64,000 bases of DNA from Limimaricola pyoseonensis (GTDB lineage Bacteria > Pseudomonadota > Alphaproteobacteria > Rhodobacterales > Rhodobacteraceae). The DNA lies in contig NZ_FNAT01000003.1 of NCBI RefSeq assembly GCF_900102015.1, positions 248,001 to 312,000 on the forward strand, read 5' to 3'. The notes beneath the pieces are model-generated. The model ran no database searches, was not told where the DNA came from, and saw nothing but the letters and a program-made list of their open reading frames with translations. The stretch's first letter is position 1. Every line of letters starts with the position of its first letter. Below, in pieces: positions 11,626-19,592 of this stretch. Both the position numbers and the translations under genes were made by a program.

Positions 11626-12171
11626 ATGAAACGGGTGATGATCATCGGCCAGCCGGGGGCGGGCAAGTCGTGGCTGGCGCGGCGGATGGGCGAGATCACC
11701 CACCTGCCGGTCGTGCATGTCGACCACGTCCACTGGGCGCCGGGCTGGGTCGAGCGGTCGCGCGCCGAGAAGACCGCGCTCTGCGCCGAGATCCACGCCC
11801 GGCCCGAATGGATCTTCGAGGGCAACCATTCCGCCAGCTTCGAGGAGCGGCTCGCGCGGGCCGACACGGTGATCTGGCTCGACCTGCCGGTGGGGCTGCG
11901 GCTGCGGCGGCTGGCCTGGCGCAGCCTGCGCGACTGGGGCCGCCATCGCCCAGACATGGCGCCGGGCTGCCGCGAGCGGCCGAGCCCGGAGTTCCTGCGC
12001 TGGGTCTGGGCGACGCGGGCCACGATGCGCGCGAAGCTGCGCTGGTTCTACAAGCAGGTGCCGCACGACAAGGACCGCTACCACCTGCGCAGCCGGGCCG
12101 AGGTCGCGGCGTTCCTCGACGGGCTGCGCACCGCCGTCGCGGTCGGCAATCTCGGCATCCCGCATCGCTGA
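11626..12171 (+). CDS. P-loop kinase-like protein (FlaR/adenylate-kinase-like)
   Basis: A 181-residue P-loop protein with Walker A GQPGAGKS at residues 8-15 and a VHVDHVHWAPGW segment after it. It has an IWLDLP Walker-B-like strand and a run of basic residues (LRLRRLAWRSLRDWGRHRPD) that could form a lid. This layout matches proteins annotated as FlaR, topology modulation protein or adenylate-kinase-like. No substrate has been established for most of them. It is a stand-alone gene, ending next to a convergent cupin gene. Confidence 0.75.
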   Translation: MKRVMIIGQPGAGKSWLARRMGEITHLPVVHVDHVHWAPGWVERSRAEKTALCAEIHARPEWIFEGNHSASFEERLARADTVIWLDLPVGLRLRRLAWRSLRDWGRHRPDMAPGCRERPSPEFLRWVWATRATMRAKLRWFYKQVPHDKDRYHLRSRAEVAAFLDGLRTAVAVGNLGIPHR

Positions 12172-12182
12172 GGGCGCGGGCC

Positions 12183-12656
12183 TCAGCCCTCGGGGTGGTT
12201 CGGGTCCACCCAGCGCACCTCCTCGACCCGTTCCGCCGGCTCGATCTCGAGATTGACGACCACGGGCTCCTGGTCGCTGCGCACCAGGACGCATTGCAGC
12301 GGCTCGTCCGCAAGCGCGTTGATCTCCTGGTGCGGCACGTAGGGCGGCACGAAGATGAAGTCGCCGGGCTCGGCCTCGGCGGTGAATTCGAGCCGCTCGC
12401 CCCAGCGCATCCGGGCCCGCCCGCTCACCACGTAGATGACGCTCTCGAGATGGCCGTGATGATGCGCGCCGGTCTTGGCGCCCGGCTGCACGTCCACCGT
12501 GCCGGCCCAGAGCTTCTGCGCCCCGGCCTTGGCCAGGTTGATTGCCGCGGCGCGGGTCATGCCCGGCGTCTGCGGGGTGTTGAAGTCCATCTCGGAGGAT
12601 CTGACGATGCGCACCCCGTCGTGGCGCCAGTCCCGCTTCGCCGTGGCTTCGGTCAT
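12183..12656 (-). CDS. Cupin-domain protein
   Basis: A 157-residue protein with one cupin barrel. Motif 1 is visible as GAKTGAHHHGHLESVIYVVSG (histidines and glutamate for a metal) and motif 2 as PGDFIFVPPYVPHQ. Cupins bind a metal and act as dioxygenases, isomerases or ligand sensors; the role here is unknown. The frame is open further upstream, but I chose the ATG at 12656 because AGGGGGAG lies a few bases before it and the conserved part follows at once. It is convergent with the P-loop gene. Confidence 0.8.
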   Translation of the reverse strand: MTEATAKRDWRHDGVRIVRSSEMDFNTPQTPGMTRAAAINLAKAGAQKLWAGTVDVQPGAKTGAHHHGHLESVIYVVSGRARMRWGERLEFTAEAEPGDFIFVPPYVPHQEINALADEPLQCVLVRSDQEPVVVNLEIEPAERVEEVRWVDPNHPEG

Positions 12657-12755
12657 GGCATGCTCCCCCTGCCGCACCTGACATGGGGGCATTCTAGCAG
12701 ATCGCCGCCCCGCGCCACAGCGCGGGCCGCGCGGTGCGAGATGCGGCACCGGCAC

Positions 12756-12782
12756 AAAAAAAGGGACGGCCGCGGCCGTCCC
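12756..12782 (-). terminator. Rho-independent terminator of the 47-aa gene
   Basis: On the minus strand a 20-base GC palindrome (12763-12782, GGGACGGCCG and its complement) is followed by seven T (complement of 12756-12762). It lies 41 bases beyond the stop of the small gene at 12823 and is the clearest intrinsic terminator in the region. Confidence 0.8.
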
Positions 12783-12822
12783 CCTCGCGTGGGAACTGGT
12801 AAAAGCGACTACGCGGAAGGGG

Positions 12823-12966
12823 TCACGCGGCTTGCGGTGCGGCGTTGGCGGGGCGGCCTTCGTAGAGACGCTCGCCGACGCGGATGCGCAGATGGCCATT
12901 CGACAGTTGCTTGACGAGGAGGCCCTGCACCGAGATGCAGCTTCCGATCACGATGGTACGCAGCAT
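12823..12966 (-). CDS. Small conserved protein, 47 residues
   Basis: Read on the minus strand, ATG at 12966 opens a 47-codon frame: MLRTIVIGSCISVQGLLVKQ, then a segment rich in short beta-like stretches (HLRIRVGERLYEGRP) and an Ala/Pro tail. GGAG sits about 8 bases before the ATG, and a strong intrinsic terminator follows the stop, so the unit looks like a real gene. I recall similar tiny proteins in roseobacters, often with uninformative names. No signal peptide or membrane segment is clear; a small OB-like or SH3-like fold is possible. Function unknown. Confidence 0.7.
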   Translation of the reverse strand: MLRTIVIGSCISVQGLLVKQLSNGHLRIRVGERLYEGRPANAAPQAA

Positions 12967-13088
12967 GTTGAACTCCAGCGTTTTGCTTCGCAGCCTTCAT
13001 ACTAGGCGAGCTTCGTGCACAAAACATGCTGCCTGACATTTTTTTGACGTCTTATGGAACCCTACGTAACGTAAAGGGCACAGTGCCC

Positions 13089-13487
13089 TCAGAGCCAGTC
13101 GCGCAGAACGGGTATCAGCGGCAGATCGGCCGGCGGCATGGGGTAGTCGCGCAGCCGGTTCGGGAAGACCCACTTGAGTTCCTGGTCCTCGCGGCCATGC
13201 GGCACGCCCTGCCAGCGGCGGCAGGCGAAGAGCGGCATCAGCAGGTGGAAGCTGTCGTAGCTGTGGCTGGCGAAGGTCAGCGGCGCGAGGCAGCTTTGCT
13301 GCGTGTCGATGCCGAGCTCCTCGTGCAGCTCGCGGATCAGCGCCGCCTCGGGCGTCTCGCCCGGCTCGACCTTGCCGCCGGGAAACTCCCACAGCCCGGC
13401 CATCGACTTGCCCTCGGGGCGCTGCGCCAGCAGCACCCGCCCGTCGGCGTCGATCAGGGCGACGGCGGAGACGAGGACCGTCTTCAC
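13089..13487 (-). CDS. mutT: 8-oxo-dGTP diphosphatase MutT (Nudix)
   Basis: A 132-residue Nudix hydrolase. The Nudix box runs from G38 to I60 and fits GX5EX7REXXEELGI exactly (E44, R52, E53, E56, E57). The family removes oxidised nucleotides such as 8-oxo-dGTP before they are used in replication. Length and the conserved WEFPGGK lead-in match MutT. It overlaps the argJ stop by 4 bases and is read after argJ on the minus strand, as in other alphaproteobacteria. Confidence 0.92.
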   Translation of the reverse strand: MKTVLVSAVALIDADGRVLLAQRPEGKSMAGLWEFPGGKVEPGETPEAALIRELHEELGIDTQQSCLAPLTFASHSYDSFHLLMPLFACRRWQGVPHGREDQELKWVFPNRLRDYPMPPADLPLIPVLRDWL

Positions 13488-14704
13488 GAGCGGTAGTCGG
13501 CGTTGATGTCGATGTAGCGATGCGTCAGATCGCAGGTCCAGGCCACCGCCTCGCCGGCGCCGAGCCCGAGATCGATGCCGATCACCAGCTCCTGCCCCTT
13601 CATGTAGGCTGCGGCCTTCTCCTCGCTGTAGGCGGGGCTGACCCAGCCCTTCTCGGCCACGAGGATCTCGCCGAAGCGGATCGAGAGCCGGTCGCGGTCG
13701 GCCTCGGCGCCGGACTTGCCCACCGCCATCACCACGCGGCCCCAGTTCGGGTCCTCGCCGGCGATCGCGGTCTTGACCAGAGGCGAGTTCGCGGTGGCCA
13801 TGGCGACCTTGCGGGCGTCGTCGTTCGAGGCGGCGCCGCTGACCCGGATCTCTACGAACTTGGTCGCGCCCTCGCCGTCGCGCACCACCTGATGCGCGAG
13901 GTCGAGCATGACGCGCTCGAGCGCCTCGGCGAAGCCGGCATGGCCGTCAACGCTGACGCCGGAGGCGCCGGTCGCGCCCATCAGCAGCGTGTCCGAGGTC
14001 GAGGTGTCGCTGTCGACGGTGATGCAGTTGAAGGTGCGGTCGGTGATCTCGCGCAGCAGCTCCTGCAGGGCAGGGCGGGCGATCTTCGCATCGGTGAAGA
14101 TGTAGACCAGCATCGTCGCCATGTCGGGCGCGATCATGCCCGAGCCCTTGGCGATGCCGGCGATCTTCACCGGTTTGCCGTCGATCTCGACCGTCTCGGC
14201 CGCACCCTTGGGGAAGGTGTCGGTGGTCATGATCGCGCGCGCCGCCTCCTCGATCCCCGAGGGCGAGAGCGCGGCGTTCAGATCGGCGATCTTCGCGGTG
14301 ATGCGGTCATGCGGCAGCGGCTCGCCGATCACGCCGGTGGAGGAGGTGAAGACGCGCGCCTCCTCGATGCCGGTCTCGCGCGCCACGGCGGCGCAGATCT
14401 CGGAGACCGAGATCTCGCCCGCCGCACCGGTGAAGGCGTTGGAGTTGCCCGAGTTCACGAGGAAGGCGGCACGGCCCGCCGCCGTGCCGCCGATCTTGGC
14501 CTCGCAGTCGCGCACCGGGGCCGAGCGGGTGGCCGAGCGGGTGAACACCCCCGCGACCACGCTGTCCTCGGCCAGCTCGGCGAGCATGACGTCGGTCCGG
14601 TTCTTGTAGCGCACCCCGGCCGCGAGGGCCGAGAAACGCAGCCCCGCGATCTCGGGCAGGGCGGGGAAGCTTGCGGGCGCCAGCGGCGAGACCGGACCGG
14701 CCAT
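13484..14704 (-). CDS. argJ: Bifunctional glutamate N-acetyltransferase / amino-acid N-acetyltransferase ArgJ
   Basis: A 406-residue ArgJ, the enzyme that moves the acetyl group from N-acetylornithine to glutamate in the cyclic arginine pathway and may also use acetyl-CoA. The self-cleavage site is visible at Ala196-Thr197 in APDMATML, after the KGSGMI loop; Thr197 becomes the nucleophile of the beta chain. The SSTGVIGE oxyanion-hole region lies near residues 121-128. It begins 3 bases after the parvulin gene upstream and overlaps mutT downstream, suggesting a three-gene minus-strand operon. Confidence 0.96.
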   Translation of the reverse strand: MAGPVSPLAPASFPALPEIAGLRFSALAAGVRYKNRTDVMLAELAEDSVVAGVFTRSATRSAPVRDCEAKIGGTAAGRAAFLVNSGNSNAFTGAAGEISVSEICAAVARETGIEEARVFTSSTGVIGEPLPHDRITAKIADLNAALSPSGIEEAARAIMTTDTFPKGAAETVEIDGKPVKIAGIAKGSGMIAPDMATMLVYIFTDAKIARPALQELLREITDRTFNCITVDSDTSTSDTLLMGATGASGVSVDGHAGFAEALERVMLDLAHQVVRDGEGATKFVEIRVSGAASNDDARKVAMATANSPLVKTAIAGEDPNWGRVVMAVGKSGAEADRDRLSIRFGEILVAEKGWVSPAYSEEKAAAYMKGQELVIGIDLGLGAGEAVAWTCDLTHRYIDINADYRS

Positions 14705-14707
14705 GGA

Positions 14708-15547
14708 TCAGTTCTCTTCGAGCAGGTCGAGGTTGTTCAGAAGCGCCGGGTCGAAGGCGCCTTCCTCGGGACGGGTGATCTCGGCCGCGCCCTCGAGCTC
14801 GGCCAGGGTCGCCTCGACCTTCTGCTGCTGGATCTGGCTCGCGAGCTGGTCGCGCACGTCCTCGAGCGCCGGCGGCTCCTGGGTGCGGGTGTCGTCGAGA
14901 CGGATCACGTGGAAGCCGAACTGGGTCTCGACCGGGGTCTCGGTGGTCTCGCCGGCCTCGAGGCCCGCGACCGCCTCCTGGAACGGCGCGACCATCATGC
15001 CGTCGGCGAACCAGCCGAGGCTGCCGCCCTGCGCGCCAGAGCCGGGATCGGTCGAGACCTCCTTGGCGACCTCGGCGAAGTCCTCGCCGGCGTCGAGCCG
15101 CTCGAGCACGGCCTGCGCCTCTTCCTCGGTCTCCACGAGGATGTGGCTGGCGTTGTATTCCTGAGTCGGCTCGGCCGCGGCGAAGTTCTCGTCATAGGCG
15201 GCCTGCAGCTCCTCGTCGGAGACCTCCGCCTCCATCAGGGCGTTCACCGCCTCGCCCGCGAGCAGCGAGCGGCGCTGGTTCTCGAGCGCGTATTCGACCC
15301 GGCCTGGCGTGCCCTCGACGGTGTCGGCCAGCACCTGCTGCTGGATCAGCTGGTCGAGGATGCCCTGGAACAGCACGTCCGGCGGCAGCTGCTGGTATTG
15401 CTGCGGCAGCTGGCTGCGGGTGATGATCATCTCGCCCAGCGTGATCTCGGTGCCGTCCACGGTGGCGACGACGTCCGAAGCCTGCTGCGCGGCGGCAGTG
15501 GTGGCGAGGCCGGCCATCAGGGCGGCGGCGGGCAGCGTGCGGAGCAT
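14708..15547 (-). CDS. Periplasmic peptidyl-prolyl isomerase (parvulin type)
   Basis: A 279-residue protein with an N-terminal signal peptide (about 1-20, ending AAA-QQA) and an N-terminal SurA/PrsA-like helical region. A parvulin domain spans about residues 130-225, recognised by ASHILVETEEEA, a GSLGWFADGMM segment and ETQFGFHVIRLDD. Parvulins help outer-membrane or secreted proteins fold after export. It lies head to head with secA across 187 bases, which fits a secretion theme. The acidic composition of the mature part is typical of the family in this group. Confidence 0.92.
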   Translation of the reverse strand: MLRTLPAAALMAGLATTAAAQQASDVVATVDGTEITLGEMIITRSQLPQQYQQLPPDVLFQGILDQLIQQQVLADTVEGTPGRVEYALENQRRSLLAGEAVNALMEAEVSDEELQAAYDENFAAAEPTQEYNASHILVETEEEAQAVLERLDAGEDFAEVAKEVSTDPGSGAQGGSLGWFADGMMVAPFQEAVAGLEAGETTETPVETQFGFHVIRLDDTRTQEPPALEDVRDQLASQIQQQKVEATLAELEGAAEITRPEEGAFDPALLNNLDLLEEN

Positions 15548-15595
15548 GTGGTTTCCTTCCCTCGGCCGCGCCGGGAGTGCCTCCGGGGCGCGACG

Positions 15596-15624
15596 TTGAC
15601 ACTGGGTCTCCCGCCCCTTACATC
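15596..15624 (+). promoter_or_regulatory. Candidate sigma-70 promoter of secA
   Basis: TTGACA (15596-15601), 17-base spacer, TACATC (15619-15624). The -35 box is perfect and spacing ideal. Transcription from here would include the repeated motif at 15637-15669 in the leader. Confidence 0.6.
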
Positions 15625-15636
15625 GCCGGATGGGCT

Positions 15637-15669
15637 GGCAAAGGGCGGCACTTGCGCCCTATCTATGCC
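15637..15669 (+). promoter_or_regulatory. Repeated motif upstream of secA (also upstream of dnaK)
   Basis: GGCAAA (15637-15642) followed by a 23-base block starting GGCACTTGCGCCCTA (15647-15669). The same block occurs on the dnaK strand at 25315-25337 with 21 of 23 identities, again preceded by GGCAAA. Role unknown; possibly a shared regulator site or an uncharacterised promoter type. Confidence 0.45.
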
Positions 15670-15734
15670 CCACGAGCGGGGGCGACAAGCGACCTCCTTG
15701 CAGATCAAAGAACGACGGCAGGAGACATTCGCCA

Positions 15735-18521
15735 ATGCTGGGTATCGGATCGCTGGCCAAGAAGGTCTTCGGCACGCCGAACGACCGCAAGATCAAGTCC
15801 ACGCGACCGCTGGTCGAGAAGATCAACGCACTCGAGGCCGAGTTCCAGAAGCTCGACGATGACGGTCTCAAGGCCAAGACCGCCGAGTTCAAGGACCGCC
15901 TCGAGAAGGGCGAGAGCCTCGACCACCTGCTGCCAGAGGCCTTCGCCAACTGCCGCGAGGCGGCGCGCCGCGCGCTCGGCCTGCGCGCCTTCGACGTGCA
16001 GCTGATGGGCGGCATCTTCCTGCACCAGGGCAACATCGCCGAGATGAAGACCGGCGAGGGCAAGACGCTGGTCGCGACCTTCCCGGCCTATCTCAACGCG
16101 CTGACCGGCAAGGGCGTGCATGTCGTCACCGTCAACGACTACCTCGCCAAGCGCGACGCCGAGTGGATGAGCAAGGTCTACGGCGCGCTGGGGCTTTCCA
16201 CCGGCGTGGTCTACCCGCAGCAGCCCGAGGCGGAGAAGAAGGAGGCCTACGCGGCCGACATCACCTACGCCACCAACAACGAGCTGGGCTTCGACTACCT
16301 TCGCGACAACATGAAGTCGGACCTCGCGCAGATGAACCAGCGCGGCCATCACTTCGCGATCGTCGACGAGGTCGACAGCATTCTGATCGACGAGGCGCGC
16401 ACGCCGCTGATCATCTCGGGCCCCTCCCAGGACCGTTCCGAGCTCTACCGCCAGATCGACCGGATCATCCCCGAGCTGACCGAGGCGCATTACACGATCG
16501 ACGAGAAGTCGCGCTCGGTGACCTATACCGACGAGGGCAACGAGTTCCTCGAGACGCGGCTGCAGGCCGCCGGCATCCTGCCCGAGGAGCAGACGCTCTA
16601 CGACCCCGAGAGCACCACCGTGGTGCACCACGTCAATCAGGGCCTGCGCGCGCACAAGCTGTTTCAGCGCGACAAGGACTACATCGTGCGCGACGGGCAG
16701 GCGGTGCTGATCGACGAGTTCACCGGCCGGATGATGCAGGGCCGCCGCCTGTCGGACGGCCTGCACCAGGCGATCGAGGCCAAGGAGAACCTCGACATCC
16801 AGCCCGAGAACGTGACGCTCGCCTCCGTCACCTTCCAGAACTACTTCCGCCTCTACGACAAGCTGGCCGGCATGACCGGCACCGCGCTGACCGAGGCCGA
16901 CGAGTTCTTCGAGATCTACCGCCTCGGCGTGGTCGAGGTGCCGACCAACCGCCCGGTGCAGCGCGCCGACGAGGACGACCAGGTGTTCCGCACCGCGCGC
17001 GAGAAGTTCGACGGCGTGGTCAAGTCGATCCGCGAGGCGCATGAGAAGGGCCAGCCGATCCTGGTGGGCACCACCTCGATCGAGAAGTCCGAGTTCCTGA
17101 GCCAGCTGCTGCAGAAGGAGGGCATCGCGCACAACGTGCTCAACGCCCGCCAGCACGAGCAGGAGGCGCAGATCGTCGCCGATGCCGGCAAGCTCGGCGC
17201 CGTGACCATCGCCACCAACATGGCCGGCCGCGGCACCGACATCCAGCTTGGCGGCAATGTCGAGCTGAAGGTGCTCGAGGCGCTGGCCGCCGACCCCGAG
17301 GCGCATCCCGACGAGATCCGCGCCAGGATCGAGGCCGAGCACGCCGACGAGAAGAAGGCGGTGCTCGCGGCGGGCGGCCTCTTCGTGCTGGCCACCGAGC
17401 GGCACGAGAGCCGGCGCATCGACAACCAGCTGCGCGGCCGCTCGGGCCGGCAGGGCGACCCGGGCCGGTCGTCCTTCTTCCTGAGCCTCGAAGACGACCT
17501 GATGCGGATCTTCGGCTCGGAGCGGCTGGAGAAGGTGCTCTCGACGCTGGGCATGAAGGAAGGCGAGGCGATCGTGCACCCTTGGGTGAACAAGTCGCTC
17601 GAGCGCGCCCAGGCCAAGGTCGAGGGCCGCAACTTCGACATCCGCAAGCAGCTGCTCAAATACGACGACGTGATGAACGAGCAGCGCAAGGTGATCTTCT
17701 CGCAGCGCCGCGAGATCATGGAGGCCGAGGATCTCACCGAGATCGTCGACGACATGCGCCACCAGGTGATCGACGACCTCGTCGCCCAGCACATCCCCGA
17801 GCGCGCCTATCCCGACCAGTGGGACAGCGAGGGGCTCTATGCCCGCGCGATCCAGGTGCTCGGCGTCGACGTGCCGGTGATGAAATGGGCCGAGGAGGAG
17901 GGCGTCGATGACGGCGACATCCGGGCGCGGCTCGAGGAGGCCTCCGACAAGCTGATGGCCGAGAAGGCCGAGACCTTCGGCCCCGAGACCATGAAGAGCA
18001 TCGAGAAGCAGGTGATCCTGCAGACGATCGACTCGAAATGGCGCGAGCACCTCCTGATGCTCGAGCATCTGCGCTCTGTGGTCGGCTTCCGCGGCTACGC
18101 GCAGCGCGACCCGCTCAACGAGTACAAGACCGAGGCCTTCCAGCTGTTCGAGGGCCTGCTCGACGGGCTCAGGGCCGAGGTGACGGAGAAGCTGGCGCAG
18201 ATCCGGCCGATCTCCAAGGAAGAGCAGCAGGCGATGCTGCAGCGCGCGATGCAGGCCCAGCAGGCCCGCCAGCAGCAGCAGCCCTCCGGCGCGGCCGCGG
18301 CGGCCGGCGGCGGTGCGGCCGCCGCCGGGGCCAGCGCGGCGCCGCGGCGCGAGGCGCCCGAGCTGGCGGCCGCCGGCGCCGGCGTCGGAACCCTGCCGCA
18401 GGCCGGGCCGAAGCCGGGCTTCGACGAGGCCGACCCGTCGAGCTGGGGCAACCCGTCGCGCAACGAGCCCTGCCCCTGCGGCTCGGGCCAGAAGTTCAAG
18501 CACTGTCACGGCAAGCTCTGA
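15735..18521 (+). CDS. secA: Preprotein translocase ATPase SecA
   Basis: A 928-residue SecA, the motor that pushes preproteins through SecYEG. Walker A is in MKTGEGKT near residue 105 and the DEAD-like box in [14 protein letters not shown] near residues 210-222. The helicase-like NBD2 includes [12 protein letters not shown]. After a Gln/Ala-rich linker comes the C-terminal zinc motif [16 protein letters not shown], which binds SecB and lipids. The ATG at 15735 gives the normal N-terminus [13 protein letters not shown]; the longer open frame upstream covers the promoter region and is not used. AGGAGA precedes the start. Confidence 0.98.
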   Translation: MLGIGSLAKKVFGTPNDRKIKSTRPLVEKINALEAEFQKLDDDGLKAKTAEFKDRLEKGESLDHLLPEAFANCREAARRALGLRAFDVQLMGGIFLHQGNIAEMKTGEGKTLVATFPAYLNALTGKGVHVVTVNDYLAKRDAEWMSKVYGALGLSTGVVYPQQPEAEKKEAYAADITYATNNELGFDYLRDNMKSDLAQMNQRGHHFAIVDEVDSILIDEARTPLIISGPSQDRSELYRQIDRIIPELTEAHYTIDEKSRSVTYTDEGNEFLETRLQAAGILPEEQTLYDPESTTVVHHVNQGLRAHKLFQRDKDYIVRDGQAVLIDEFTGRMMQGRRLSDGLHQAIEAKENLDIQPENVTLASVTFQNYFRLYDKLAGMTGTALTEADEFFEIYRLGVVEVPTNRPVQRADEDDQVFRTAREKFDGVVKSIREAHEKGQPILVGTTSIEKSEFLSQLLQKEGIAHNVLNARQHEQEAQIVADAGKLGAVTIATNMAGRGTDIQLGGNVELKVLEALAADPEAHPDEIRARIEAEHADEKKAVLAAGGLFVLATERHESRRIDNQLRGRSGRQGDPGRSSFFLSLEDDLMRIFGSERLEKVLSTLGMKEGEAIVHPWVNKSLERAQAKVEGRNFDIRKQLLKYDDVMNEQRKVIFSQRREIMEAEDLTEIVDDMRHQVIDDLVAQHIPERAYPDQWDSEGLYARAIQVLGVDVPVMKWAEEEGVDDGDIRARLEEASDKLMAEKAETFGPETMKSIEKQVILQTIDSKWREHLLMLEHLRSVVGFRGYAQRDPLNEYKTEAFQLFEGLLDGLRAEVTEKLAQIRPISKEEQQAMLQRAMQAQQARQQQQPSGAAAAAGGGAAAAGASAAPRREAPELAAAGAGVGTLPQAGPKPGFDEADPSSWGNPSRNEPCPCGSGQKFKHCHGKL

Positions 18522-18656
18522 GCATTGTTTCGCGACCGGGCGCGTTTGCCGCATTCGTGCCCGGATGACTCCCCCTCGGGGCCGGGTTCCGGTCCCGATC
18601 GCGCCCTCTCCCCGCCCTAGCGTCGAAGGCGACCCGACTCGGGAGAGGAGATCATC

Positions 18657-19592
18657 ATGGCTGTCCCCCGGTTCCTGATCACCGCCGCGCTCTGCGCCGG
18701 CAGTGCCTTCGCGATCGGCTACCTGATGGAAAACGGCATCTCGCGCGCCAGCGCCACGCCGGTCGAGCCGCCGATGGTCGAGGTGCGCACGCCCGGCCTG
18801 CCGGCGCACATGGTGGCGGCGCCGCAGCGGCCCAGCGCGCTCGACCGGCCGGCCCTGGCCCGCAGCCCGGCGCGGCTCGCCGCGCTCGGCACCGGGCTGG
18901 TCGGGGTGGAGCGGCCGCGCATCCCGGTGGGCGATGCCTGCGCGCCGCGCCTTCTGGCCGAGCCGCGCCCCGAGGCGATGATCTCCGTGGCGCTGAGCGC
19001 GCCCTGCATGCCCGACAGCCGGGTCACGCTGCACCACATGGGGCTGACCGTGACCCTGATGACCGACACCGACGGCCGGGCCGCGACGGTCCTGCCGGCG
19101 CTGGCCGAGCGCGCGGTGGTGATCGCCGAGCCGGGCCCCGGCATGTCCGTCACCGCCATGGCGATGGTGCCCGAGGCCAACCTGTGGCACCGCGTGGCGC
19201 TGCAATGGCAGGGCGGCGAGGGGATCGGTCTGCACGCGCTCGAATTCGGGGCGGGCTACGGCGAGGCGGGCCATGTCAGCGCCGCGGCGCCCGACGGCGC
19301 GCAGGGCGGCGGCCGGCTGATGCGGCTGGGCGCGCCCGAGGCGCCGATGGCGCGGCTGGCCGAGGTCTACAGCCTGCCGGCCTCGGCCACCGGCGAGATC
19401 GACCTCAGCGTCGAGATCAAGGTCACAGCGGCCAATTGCGGCCGGGCGCTGGCGGCCGAGGTGATCCAGGTCGGGCCGGGCGGCGATCTCGGCGCCACCG
19501 ACCTCGATGTCACGCTGCCCGGCTGCGAGGCCGTGGGCGAGCTTCTGGTCTTGCAAAGCATGGCTTCGGACCTGATGCTCGCGGCGAGATGA
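18657..19592 (+). CDS. N-terminally anchored or exported protein, unknown function
   Basis: A 311-residue protein beginning with a hydrophobic stretch (about residues 5-22) that could be a signal anchor or signal peptide. Next comes a Pro/Ala-rich linker (about 30-80) and then a domain with paired cysteines: GDACAPRL, SAPCMP, AANCG and LPGCEA, suggesting disulfides and periplasmic location. I do not recognise a family. Its last bases overlap the start of the phosphate-binding/OmpA gene (ATGA), so the two are translationally coupled and may act together at the cell envelope. Confidence 0.75.
   Translation: MAVPRFLITAALCAGSAFAIGYLMENGISRASATPVEPPMVEVRTPGLPAHMVAAPQRPSALDRPALARSPARLAALGTGLVGVERPRIPVGDACAPRLLAEPRPEAMISVALSAPCMPDSRVTLHHMGLTVTLMTDTDGRAATVLPALAERAVVIAEPGPGMSVTAMAMVPEANLWHRVALQWQGGEGIGLHALEFGAGYGEAGHVSAAAPDGAQGGGRLMRLGAPEAPMARLAEVYSLPASATGEIDLSVEIKVTAANCGRALAAEVIQVGPGGDLGATDLDVTLPGCEAVGELLVLQSMASDLMLAAR

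Noticed and set aside
13520-15862. A 780-codon plus-strand frame over argJ and the parvulin gene
   Set aside because: Both minus-strand genes have clear catalytic motifs; the plus-strand frame has none.
15705-19556. A 1283-codon minus-strand frame over secA and the following gene
   Set aside because: Same antisense shadow effect of third-position GC; secA and the next gene on the plus strand explain the DNA.
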